64,000 bases of DNA, from the NCBI GenBank assembly GCA_964035795.1, contig OZ038322.1, positions 5,570,925 to 5,634,924 of the forward strand. Direction: 5' to 3'. The notes beneath the pieces were generated by a model. That model was not told the origin of the DNA and did not search any database. It saw nothing but the letters and a program-made list of their open reading frames with translations. The position numbers were made by a program, and so were the translations under genes. The stretch comes from Pterobdella sp. o SKG-2022 (taxonomy: Eukaryota > Annelida > Clitellata > Hirudinida > Piscicolidae). This document shows, piece after piece, positions 26,159 to 37,506 of this stretch (position 1 is the first letter of the stretch; each line of letters starts with the position of its first letter).

Positions 26159-26266
26159 GAAAATGAGGCTGATATTGTTGGTGTGGGAGGTGGGGATGAG
26201 GCTGATATTGTTGGCGTGGGAGATGGGGATGAGGGGGATATTGTTGGTATGGGAGGTGGGTTGTAA
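26159..26266 (+). repeat. 42-bp minisatellite, about 2.5 units
   Basis: Units of GATGAGGCTGATATTGTTGG-YGTGGGAGRTGGG follow directly, with a period near 42 bp. They translate as DEADIVGVGGG repeats. The array is G-rich and abuts the 5'-truncated end of the reversed LINE. Confidence 0.8.
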
Positions 26267-27084
26267 GTATTATAATTTTGAAATTTCAAAAAACATTTTT
26301 AAAGTTGATTTGTTCGCTCAGTAAAATTACGGATTGCAGTAAAAGTGCTTCTGTTCAAATCCATCTAAACTGCAGTCGTCCGCATTGTAATCGTTGATTC
26401 AAAAGTTGTCAGTAATAAAAACTTCATAGATTTCTAATACGTTAAAAATTATAAAAGATAATTTTTTTTTTCAAATTAGTAGATGACTTTGAACTTAGTT
26501 AAAACAATAACCCAGTTAACATTAAATTTGAGTAAACTTTCACATGAAAATAATTTAATTCTTTTCGGGCTGTAGGTCTATAAAGCAGACCAGGCTTGTA
26601 ACAAAGAATTGCACTGCTTGTTTCATTTCGGACGTTAAGTTTGAGAATAAGTTTACGAAATAAAAAATAATTTTTTCAAAACTGATTCTTATACTCCATT
26701 TTCATATGTTGATGTTTCGTATGAGAGAGACTAAGTGGAAAATAAACACTGAATGATTAGCACAAAATAAACTCATTTTAATGAGACAGCGTAAGTTATG
26801 CTTGGATACAATAATACAAGCAATGAAAAAAATTAATCAAAGATAATATGAATGACATAAATATCATTTAATAAATATTTTTCAAAAACTAATAAATGAC
26901 TACAATTAAATTTGAATGTTAAGAAGAGTTCTACTTTTATACTTGTTATAATTTCAGTTATTTTACCTTCAACAGCTATTTTCATATAACGATTTGAAGC
27001 TTCAATTTTGGTATGTTTTTTTGCTTAGTTAACTATTTCAGTTTTGTTGGTCTGGGTCAAAAGTATGCAAAATGTGAGTATGAA

Positions 27085-27215
27085 ACACGCATAACTGTGA
27101 TTTTAAATAATTTAGATTCAAACTTAAAAATGTTACTTAGTTAACAAAAAGCTTCGAATCTTAATAAAATTTATTTGTGTTTGTGAATATACTCGTTTTA
27201 TTGTGGCTAGTGGAA
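27085..27215. repeat. Foldback-family copy
   Basis: Shares the block GTTACTTAGTTAACRAAAAGCTT, then AATAAAATTTATTTGTGTT and ATACTCGTTTKATTGTGG, with 52973-53050. Its inverted arms are weak. Confidence 0.65.
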
Positions 27216-27580
27216 AATCATTTGGTTATTGATTTTTACTGTCAAGCATAGAATGTTGAAATTGCTAGAAAAAAAATTACTATGTTCAATACAGAATAAC
27301 TCAATATTTTTTGTTATTTAATAATCATATACTTAATTTAAAAAATTCTACATGTTTCGTGTTTAAGGGTTAATAAGGTGAGACTCAAGCAGATAAAAAC
27401 ACGTCAAGTGTCAACCCGCAACAAATGCCACATAATCTTCTGTTGATCTTGTATTGATCGCATGGTCTCTTGGGAGAGACTCAGATTGGTGCATCAATAT
27501 AACTATGGGAATTCATATAAGATTCATTGTCTTTTTTGAGGGGATTTTAAATGTTTTGTTGAAATTATAAAAACTTTGAA

Positions 27581-27775
27581 TTTGAAAATCCTTCATGAGC
27601 TTGAAGAAAGATAGTCAACCCTTGTTTATAATCTTTCTATTAATTTTGTTTGAAATAGATAAGAGAAAAATTGTAAAATTAATGCTGTATTCAATAAATA
27701 GAAAAAAAAGTGCTATTAAATATTAGCATAATAGATAGAAAATATAATGAAAATGTTAGTAATGATATTATATGA
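27581..27775 (+). repeat. ~195-bp direct repeat, copy 1
   Basis: Begins TTTGAAAATCCTTCATGAG and runs through GAAGAAAGATAGTCAACCCT and AATAAATAGAAAAAAAAGTG to GTAATGATATTATA. The second copy is at 28411-28605 at roughly 85-90% identity by eye, in the same orientation, about 830 bp downstream. Confidence 0.8.
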
Positions 27776-28410
27776 ATCTAATGAATAATTCTGGAAACAA
27801 CTGAGGGTTAATAATAAAACCCTTGAGATCTGCAAATAATAAAGCCAGGGGAAACCATATCATCTCATGTTTGAAGATCTTGTGTTGTGGCATAAATAAC
27901 AAAGCACATGGTTGAAAAAATAAATAAAACATCCATAAATATCTTTTTCAAATATTGTTTAGTTTTTAATAAATTGTACTTCAAGCTTGAAAATTTTTCA
28001 AGTGAAATGTGCCATTTCAATAAAAATTGGTGAATTTTTGAACTTTATATTAGCAAAAACTGTTTAAAATAGCATATAACTGTTGAAACGATGTTAAACT
28101 AGAATTAATCTATTGAACCTTAATTTTATACAATTCACATAAGTTTATTCATAACCATATTCACCCAGGTCCAATGATTATTTTATAGTTTCCTTGAAGC
28201 ACCTTGCGTTGGTGTTGATCTTTTACCACCAAAAATCGCTCAATAGTTATAAATTGTTTTGGAAGAATGAAAACTATTCAACATTAATTTCAACCAAAAA
28301 TCCTTGAATATTTGGGTTGTTTTTAAGATTGTTGGTAGATAATTCCATCGACTGTTTTAGTTTTGTAGAATTTAAGCAAACAAACTGTTATATTTCATTT
28401 TGAACTTAAA

Positions 28411-28605
28411 TTGAAAATCCTTCATGAGTTCGAAGAAAGATAGTTAACCCTTGATTATAGTTTTTCTATTAATGTTGTTATAAACAGATAAGAGAACAAT
28501 TGTAAAATTAATACTATAGTCAATAAATAGAAAAAAAAGTGCAATTAATATTATCATAATAGATAGCAAAAAAAATGAAAATTTTAGTAATGATATTATA
28601 AATAG
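28411..28605 (+). repeat. ~195-bp direct repeat, copy 2
   Basis: Same order of blocks as copy 1 (TTGAAAATCCTTCATGAG, AAGAAAGATAGTTAACCCTT, AATAAATAGAAAAAAAAGTG, GTAATGATATTATA). Non-coding in both copies. Confidence 0.8.
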
Positions 28606-28939
28606 ATAGAAGGAATCATGAAAGTTTTATCAATGTTATCATAAAAGAATATAAAAGCGTTGATGGCACACTCTAGTGAACATAACACTCTCCTTAAAAG
28701 CTTCTATGCTCCGAATTCTCTTTCATTTAACTTCTTTCAACAATCGAGTTCATATTTAGGAAATAAAATTGGATTTATTATCAACATATTAATATGTTCT
28801 TGGGGGAAAGATTATCCGTAAGTTGCCACAAATAATATAAGTTTTGATGATAAATATGAATAAAAACGTTGAACTGTGACGCAAAGCTTTTGTTTTGATG
28901 GGTATTTTCGTTTTAATTCATAAAATTATTTTTTTTTTC

Positions 28940-29060
28940 ATTAAAGTTTTTATAGCGCATAATTTACAAAAAAAAATCTGCTTCAAAAGCGCCATATGAG
29001 TAAAATAATTGAAAACTCAAAAATTTTTCATTATTTTACTCATACGGCCTTAAATTTGAA
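28940..29060 (-). mobile_element. L2-like LINE 3'-end scrap
   Basis: In reverse complement it carries GCGCTATAAAAAC preceded by a GGCGCTTTTGAAGCAG-type block, the same terminal sequence as the full L2-like elements at 21.9 and 25.5 kb. Only the tail remains. Confidence 0.5.
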
Positions 29061-29556
29061 CAAAAATTGATTAAAAAAAAACACGAAACAAAAATTTTTT
29101 TTAAAATTTCAAAAATTAAAAAGCTAGAAAATATCTGGAATAAAAACCAAACATATTCATACATTTGCTAGACAAGCTCACTCTCCGATATACAAACAGC
29201 AGCCAAGCATCTGGCATCGAAAGACACCAATCAACTTACATAATACTTCTTGTAAGCTAGCCAATCACAAGTCTTTAGAAGAATCTTTTCAACCAATCAT
29301 ACATTTGTCAACAGATTTTTAACAAATGAAATTTAAGCTGCTCTATTTAAATTTTTCTATATTTCTTTGAAAAATTTGATTTTAGAACTTAAATGTATAT
29401 ATAATTTCAAAACTTCCACGTTTTGTATGAAGATTCATAGCAGATATATGACAAAAAAATGGATTAAAAACCAGAAAAACTTGAAGTCACAGTGCTACTG
29501 TCAATCTTTGAAGCTTTTTCTATTATTTAGCTAAAGTTACAAGCATCAAAAACACC

Positions 29557-32500
29557 ATGGCGGCATTACAAAGTCAAGCAGACTATGCTAAAACTACTGC
29601 CGACAACTCCTTTTTGGGCGATACTTTTTTGAAAAATCAAAACAAAAAATTATTAAACTTCAAGGATAATTTCAACTTCAACGTAGAAACAAAAGTAAAA
29701 GGTTGTATATCTTCAAAGAAAAGTGATATCTCACAAGAAGGAGACACGAATAAAATATTTGAATACAACAATCCTTTCTTCAACTCTCCAATCTCTCAAA
29801 AGTACGTATCTAATGGCAAAAGTGAAGACGTTGTGAAAATCACTAACGCTAACCAGTTCTGCAAAAGTATGATACCTATCGATACAAGGAGAGGTAAACC
29901 ATAGATAGATTATCTTTTTGAGCAATTGATATTGTATGTAAAACTAACGAAAAACTAAGAATTTTTTGAAGGGATTATTGTTTTTTCAAGTTGTCATAGC
30001 TATTTTATCAATTGCTTGCAAATATTTATAAATGTATACATTACTAAATTTCAATAAGTTGTTTAACATATAAGCTTTTATGTACGATGCTATGTTATTC
30101 AAACATGCTTAAAACTTCAAAATTCAAAAATAAAAATTTTCACGTATAATTTCTATTGGATTGGAAATTAATAAAAAAAACTCAAGTCAAAAACACAGTG
30201 TTTAAAAAACCTACAGGAAAAATTATTAAAAGCATTATTACTGCAATAACTGAAACAAAAGTAATGAAGTAGAAAACACCTTTGATGTAAGACTTAATCT
30301 AATAGTCTTTTACAATGTTTGCTTGTGATAAGTAGAGTCGTATTATCTAGCATAAATCATCAACAAAAGACCAGCTTTTCTGTAATAGTATCTTGTATGA
30401 CGTATATTCTGTGAACTAGTTCAATCTTGATCTTTCGATAAGTTCACGTTTATTTGTAGTTTTGAGTTAGTAATTTTATGTGTTATTTTTTTGTATTCAT
30501 ATTTCCTCACAAACTTTTGAATGCTTTTGAAGCAAATTTTTTTTTAATTGCGCTCTATAAAAATCTAAATACTAATTAACTTTCCAAAAAGTTTTGAATA
30601 ATTTCTCATTAGTTTTAAAACTTGATTATACAACTTTTAATATAATAAAATCTTTCGACTGAAAAGTTTGAAAGATAGACAAAATAAAAACAAATCATCA
30701 ATACAAGTACCAGATAGGTTTTCAATAACAATAGCATCGAGATGGTTCTGAGACCATTTGTTTGTGCATGTCGTTATGAAGATTATGAATGTCTGAGAAA
30801 AACCTCTTGTGAGGTCTTACGATAATCCAATGCTTTTAAACATTTTAACAATAGGAACTGTCCAAGCAAAATTTTTAGTTTTTTTTCTTATATGTTATAA
30901 CAATAGAAGCTGCCCAAAAACTTGTTATTTAAAAAGAATTGTTTCAACTTAAAATTTTTTAAAAAATTTATAAACTTTTTTTAAATGAACTATGGATTAT
31001 AATCGTTAATATTCTATTCATTTTTATTGGTTTATCATTGATTCATAAAAACTATGATTTATAGTTATATAAATTTTTAATGTAAAATTTTTTAAACCCA
31101 AAAAATGTTAAACTCTTTCTATCATAAGCTTAGTAAATTGAAAAAACTCTTCAATTTTCTTAATCTCGAGAAAACCTTTGAAATATCAAGCTTTGTCATT
31201 ACATCACACCACAGCTTACAAGAAAAAATTTTAAAAAGAATGAGAACAATTTAGGAAGAAAAATTTTTTAAATAATATTAAAATATAAAATTCTACAAAG
31301 TTATTCAAATAATTTTATAATAGTTTTTTTTATGTTCAAATGAAGATCATCCATTATAAGAATTATAAAGGTGATAATACAGGTATAGTGGATAGTATAT
31401 AGTTGATTATACCCACAGAAGACCGATTGCTGGATATTCCATGCAAGGTGTGTGGGGATAGGAGCTCAGGCAAGCATTATGGTATCTACAGCTGTGATGG
31501 TTGGAATTTTTTGTAGGATTATAATCTTAATTAATTAGTTATATGAACAAGGTTTGTATTTTAGGATAAATATATCAATGGTCTTCAACAGGTTGCTCTG
31601 GCTTTTTCAAACGAAGCATCCACAAAAACAGAGTGTATGTGTGCAAGGTACAAACTTTTTTAAATCCTTATTACTAAGGTCATATTCGAAAACGAATCAA
31701 CAACAATGAACCACATAAGCCATACTCTTGCAATACTTTTTTTTCATTAAATATTTTTTATTTTTAATGAATCTACCAGATCTTATGAACTCAAACAGGC
31801 TCAAGGTAAAAACAAAGGGTGTTGTCAGATCGATAGAACCCACCGGAACCAATGTAGGGCTTGCAGGCTTGACAAGTGTGTTAAAGTACACATGAACAAA
31901 GAGGGTGAGTCGAAAGACTTTTATGTCTATCTGTAGATGTATGAAAAGATTTTTCGAATTATTTTTGCTCAATTTTTTGATTATTGAAATGTCATCTTGA
32001 TTTTCTTTATGAGATGTTGATCCTGTGCGAGAGTGCTTATACATAGTCACGACCATGCAATAGTTACCATTTGTCAACAGAAAATTTTTTAAATTAATAT
32101 AATAATTTAATTAATAATTTTTAATTTTTTTAATACCAAAAACGAAAACTTTGTGAAAAGATTAAGCAGTGACAAAACAAATTTGTCGTCAAACAAATGA
32201 ACAAAAGATATCATTAAGCATTTAATCTCATTCTAACACTCCACTTTCATAAAAATCTATGGCTGGTTTCAGAATGAAATAAGCAACAAAAGCTTTGCAG
32301 AAGTTTCAAATCCATACAGACTTGATTATTGATCGCCCAAATGCCACTTTTATGCCTGCAATTCTTATTTCTACAGCCCGTTTGAGCATTTCCAACTGAA
32401 AGCTTAATTAGCTTGAAAACGTATAAAAATATAACTATGTTGAAAAATGTGGTAAAATCTTCTTCAAGGTGCTGCACTGTCAATAAAAAGATTAATATTT

Positions 32501-35088
32501 TTTTCATATGAAATAGGGAACAATGAAAATATTCTGTAATTTTGTATTAAAGAATTCATAAAATCGGTATTTTATAAGTTCATTCAATACAAAATTACAA
32601 AACATACATATAAAAAATTAAACTTTTGAAAAACATCAATACATCGGCTGAAGATTCGTTATACCCGATCAAACACAGAATGCACTGAGTTTGATTTAAC
32701 AGTGATAAAATGGATTGAGTTGCACTGATGGTTCATGCCACTAAACCAACATTCTTGAAATTTTTCGCTGTATCGAACCACCTGTATTCTCTCTTCCATC
32801 TCATTTTCACCGTTAAAGTGTCATTTCTTACTGTTTTTTTATCGATAGAATACAAATTTTAATAAGTTTATAAATGAGTTTTGTTGTATTTTTTTAAAAA
32901 TTGTGAACCTTCTCTACAATGTATGCTTCGTAGACATTTCACCTCAGCCTCATACCTTAAAGCTCTTATCTGTAGTTTTTCTCTAGTAAACTCGACTAAT
33001 CTTTTCAATAATCTTTAATCCACAAATACCACATATAAAAACACGGTTACTTTCGTCTAAATACTCAGAGTTCTGCACAAAAATTCGAATCAATTCACAC
33101 ACACATAAGAAGCAGCCTGGTCAAACAAACAGTCGGTCGCCATATGCCTAGCTTCTCACGCTTTATTGACGTGACGAAAGCTTTTAATTATTACTTTGCA
33201 TAATTATAAAATAAAAGGACTATTGAAACAACTTGTTACTTTTTATTACTTGAACTTGCACAAGTTGTCCTATACTTTTATTTTTCTTGAACATGCGTGA
33301 ATCCATATATCGATTTGTTTGAGAAGGAACTGCGTCGTTCCAGTCAATTGAGTTCTCTTGTTTGTTGAGTTATAAAGACATATACCCCTAAAAAATAAAA
33401 ATGAAAAAAAACTTATGAATTATTATTCTGAAAATGCAATTTTGACAGCGGTGCAGCACGAGAGAGGCCCCAGAAAACTCAAGTTCTCAAGTCCATTATT
33501 CCACAAAAAGATTAATATCTCACCTTTCAACAAGAATTCCAGATTTAACAATTACTATAAGTACAAAAACACTTTCAACTGTTTGAGTAATTCATTCAAA
33601 AACTTCATAGAGTCCAAATACGGCAACAAACGTAGAAGGAATTTAATATATGATAAAAATATAAATTTTAATATTCAAAATAGTTTTGACAAAAAAGTTT
33701 ACAATAATTATACTATAAATTTTAATAATTTACTCTTTAAAGAAAATTTTGCAAATTTGAATAGAAATGTGGGTAATAATGAATTAAATAAAAAAGTTTC
33801 TATCAACCAAAGCCCTAATTTTGAAAAAGTTGCTTTCGACAAAATTGAAAACTCATTTGAAGAAAAAATATTTTCTCTCAAAAATTCTTTTCAAAATTCT
33901 ATCGCTAATTTTCCGAAGTTTTGCAATTCTCAAAACCAACTACAAAATACAAAAGGCAAATTTCAAGATAGTTTCCTTCCAGAGGACAGCCAAATCGATT
34001 GCAGAAAATCTGTAAATAATATTGCAGAACAATTTGAAAGCACGTTTTTAAAATTTCTGCCGTTTTCTGCGCAAGAATCAGCAAACAACTCGCATCCAAA
34101 ACAAGACTCAAGGTTCAACACTCCGTTGAAGTGCCATCAAAACAATAGACATGATACTGCCATGAAAGAAGATGACTGCCATTGGAAAAGTGAGCAAGAG
34201 ATGATGCAAAAACAAAAATATTCCTTATTACAAAATTTTCAAAAAGTCTTAGAGCACCCAAATAGCTTTAAACTACCTTTGAATTTCCATCATCTTCCTT
34301 TCTATTATTCTTATTTGTTTTTCAATCTTTTCAAACTTCAATGTTTTGAAAAGCATAATTATTTCTACCCTAATCAAATGTCATTATTATCAGTGTCACA
34401 AAAGGCTCCCGTACGCTTCGTAGCGCCTTCGCTGGCTCATTCTCAATTCCCAAAATCAGCTTTTCCAGCTGAAAAACCTATAATTACCAACAACAACAAC
34501 GGCACTTTTAATGATGAACTTAACTTAAATGCTAAAAAACATAAGAGAACAAACTTCCACAAACTGGCCTACTCTTTAATAGAAGAGAATGAGAATGATA
34601 CAAATTTCAATTAAAACTCTTGTAAACAACCAAACTGAGATTTTTCTGTTTTGAAAAACTCGAATGTGAACTAAGACACGTTTTTTTTATTGAATCTGCA
34701 TTGTTCTGACTCACTATATTTCTCACCTAATTTAATTCCTTCAAAGTTTTCTAGTCATTTTATTCAGTCTGTTATCCAATATTAAAAATTATCTCTTAAA
34801 GTCATAAAACTGCTATCTATTCATATTCAAAATATATCGAAAATTCGTTTTTATTGAGTATTTTTATTCTGAGTTATTGAAGTCTTCAATATATTCAGTG
34901 TTCAGTTAAAGCTCAAAGGGAACAGTTTTTTACAGAGTGCCATTTGTATGAGTCGCAATTGTTTCTTTTTCAATCAATTCCATTATTTAACTCTTTGAAA
35001 TTCATGCATGTTGTGATGTTTGAAAATATTTCTCAACTGAACTTTTCAAACCTTCAGCTCACATTAACAGGTTTCGAAATGTTTGCAG
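29557..35088 (+). CDS. NR2E1: NR2E1 (TLX/tailless) nuclear receptor with diverged ligand-binding region
   Basis: Transcription factor of the tailless family, which controls neural and eye progenitors in other animals. Exons with matching phases: 29557-29893, 31419-31499, 31592-31647, 31799-31904, then 33449 onward. The start ACCATGG is a strong Kozak site. Exon 1 gives a 112-residue N-terminal region, longer than the ~13 residues usual for TLX. The DNA-binding domain reads [19 protein letters not shown], then [20 protein letters not shown] (P-box CDGCS, diagnostic of TLX/tailless), then [20 protein letters not shown]. Exon 5 opens with AVQHERGPR, the TLX C-terminal extension. It then becomes an Asn/Lys/Phe-rich hinge, open to a stop at 34612-34614 (581 residues). 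Alternatively the donor A|GTGAGC at 34189 splices in phase to 34936-35088, a stretch resembling a decayed LBD helix 3-5. The 3' end is unresolved. Confidence 0.88.
30480..30585 (+). mobile_element. L2-like LINE 3'-end scrap in an NR2E1 intron
   Basis: The block 'CTCACAAACTTTTGAATGCTTTTGAAGCAA...TTGCGCTCTATAAAAATCTAA' aligns with the last ~100 bp of the LINE at 21890-21990 (ACAAACCTTGAGCGCCTCTGAAGCAA...GTGCGCTATAAAAATC). Only the terminus is left. Confidence 0.65.
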
Positions 35089-35149
35089 GTATTTTGTCGT
35101 TTTTCTATCAAATCTTTGTTTTTTCAGATTCTTTGTCGCTTTAAGAAAT

Positions 35150-36175
35150 TTAAAAAAAAAAATTTTTAAATAATAAATTGAAAAAATAGTTAAAACCACT
35201 CTTTTTAAGTATCTAAAAAATTATTTGACTTTAGATGGAAATTTTATTTTTATTTGCTATCGAGTTTGTTGTGCAATTTAAAGATCAAATCTTTTACTAA
35301 GGCTGGGTGATCATACCTTGCTATTTAAGAAAATATATTCAAAAACCAAAAACTTAACATTTAGTATGTAGAGAAATAGAACACTAGTCAAATGACGTTT
35401 TAATATGTGTTTAATAATTGATGTACTTTGGAAAAGATGGAATGTGTTTTTATGACTTTTTATCATTGCATTGTATTTGAATTGAATAAATTATTTGACT
35501 TTATTTCTCACAACGCTATAAATAATATTATTTTAAATCATTATTTTGATTTTTTTTATTTATTTTAGAAAATTTATGATTTAAATGAAAGATTCTATTG
35601 AAAAAACAAAATTTGAATAAACAAAATTGTTTGTACACATTATAATGCCTTCAGCATTTTCGAAATCTCATGATTCTAAAACTAAACAACTTTGTGTTTA
35701 ATAAATCTTCTTTACAGTTTTATAATCCTATCCACATCTAGTCTTGAAAAAAATTTAGAAAATAAACATCTTTCTGCTTAAAAAACAAAACACAAAATTT
35801 TCAAGAATCTTGAAATTTCTTTCCAAGAATGTGAACTATTTTTCTTTCGGAACATGCCAAAATTTTCAACTAATCGATGAAATAAAAACGTTCAAAAAAC
35901 TGTCAAACATTTATTTTTCGAATCTAAAAAACTCAAAAAAACACCATGCAACATGGATGGTACTTTTTGATATCACATCCCATCCCTGTTTTATTTGGTG
36001 CTGTGGAAGATCCTGATTAGAGGGTTGAATGTGAGATGGCATGGAGGTTGCATTGCATGATTTGAAAAAAATATGACTAATAGTTCCATGTTGATTCGAA
36101 ATGAACTACTTAAAGTTTATTAAATCGATTTCAGAAACAGAATATCTTCCCACGCAGAGTTGGTAGTTTGAATAA
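35150..36175 (+). other. NR2E1 3' flank with a possible further diverged exon
   Basis: Mostly AT-rich. The open stretch 35804-36014 contains NFQLIDEIKTFKKLSNIYFS followed by NLKNSKKHHATWMVLF. By eye this parallels the TLX helix 8-9 region (spacing of EI..., F..L and the final hydrophobic run). I could not find an acceptor in the right phase, so this is only a candidate LBD exon. Confidence 0.3.
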
Positions 36176-36480
36176 ACTATTTCATATTTATTTTTTTATT
36201 TATTACATGATTTATATAGCGCGTATTTATAAATAAGCTTCTTTTTAGAGGCGCTTGAATAATACAAAATGATACCATATGATATGGCACATTTGAAGTA
36301 CCAAGTTTTGCACTAACACATAAATTAAACATTATGGTGCTAAACTGAATAAAATTGAACGGTAAATTTATTAAAACAGCGCTTCGTATCATGCCATTCA
36401 AAGAAGCTTGATACAAACATAATTTAAACCATAAAACACTGGAACAGGTTCTAAATGTAGTCTGGCATAGTAGCAAATCC
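36175..36480 (-). mobile_element. L2-like LINE 3' end, reversed and decayed
   Basis: In reverse complement the sequence ends AGGCGCCTCTAAAAAGAAGC, then GCGCTATATAAATCATGTAA and an A-rich tail, matching the L2-like terminus. The 99-codon - strand reading through it (36177-36476) is the decayed C-terminus and not a gene. Confidence 0.6.
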
Positions 36481-37506
36481 GTTAACTATGGTATAATGAT
36501 TTGGAAATGGTCGACTTACTTCCTTGTCATCAGGTTACAGACAAACATTTATATATATATCAAAATTTTTGCTGAGGTTTTGCTATTTTTTTGAGCTTGT
36601 CAGTTGAGATGTTGTCTAAATAAAAAACATGAAATGTGGGATGAGGGTGAGTGTGGCATGACAGACATAATGGAAACAAATGGAAAGATTTTAGTTTTTA
36701 TATTCTAAATAATTTTTTTTATTTATAAAACTAGTTTCTATAGGAAAAGTGAATGACTTAAGCCGCTTAGCCCACTTGGATTTTGATATCAAGTATCTTG
36801 TCGATAGATTAACATTGAAAGTGGCTTGAAACGAAAAAATTAAGTCTTATTAATGTTTCTTGTACATATTCTTAATAAGATATCTAAATGCTATAATAAG
36901 TCTTCCCATTGATATGAACGATACCCACAATATGATGGTGGTTATAACCGAAAAGCCCCGTAATAAAAAGCTGAAAATTTTTTAATATTCTTATTCATTG
37001 TTTTCAATAGTTGTGAATTACATCTCGACTCAGTCATTAACAATTTTTTTGATTATTAAATCTTTTCCTGTATTGGCTACATTTGTAATGTAATGCGGTA
37101 TTTATGAAGCGTTTTTTATTGTAATTTAAATCTAAATGGTATGAATTATCTATAAAAATTGAAAATAAAATTTAGTATATTTAAATGATAATAATTATAG
37201 TTTCATTCTTTCATGATATGATTCTCAATATAATGTTTTATAACAAAACTAATGAAGCAAATATTATGTGATAATAGTTAAATTAAAATTATTTTTTATT
37301 ATGGAATACCAAACTTAGAACTTTTGTTTACAAACCGATTTTTTCCTTATTGTCTTTTTCAAATTTTATTCTTATTTACAAAATAATTAAAAACTAGGTT
37401 CGCTTTTAAACATCCAGTTTTACATTGATAAACTTGAAAATTTTTTATTAGTATTAGTCATTGTCTTCGAGTTATTTTCTTCAAATATATCTTCTACATA
37501 AAATAA
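36480..37506. other. Intergenic between NR2E1 and COQ8
   Basis: AT-rich; I see no exon or repeat that I can name. The COQ8 promoter should lie toward its right end. Confidence 0.4.

Larger units (their letters stand above)
26280..29100. other. Intergenic, no gene seen; contains several repeats
   Basis: I find no exon-like sequence between the minisatellite and the NR2E1 first exon. The stretch holds the repeat blocks listed separately (27085, 27581, 28411, 28940). GC rises slightly at 29150-29300, with CCAAT-type words (GCCAATCAC at ~29260, AACCAATCAT at ~29291), which may mark the NR2E1 promoter. Confidence 0.45.

Noticed and set aside
31697..32507. Two - strand frames in NR2E1 introns (126 and 86 codons)
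   Set aside because: The first overlaps a real NR2E1 exon in antisense. The second ([20 protein letters not shown]) looks slightly protein-like, but I could not place it in a family or find partner exons.
35810..36016. Stand-alone 68-codon gene
   Set aside because: It would start on TTG, not ATG, and its only recognisable feature is a weak resemblance to TLX LBD helices, so it is described as a candidate exon only.
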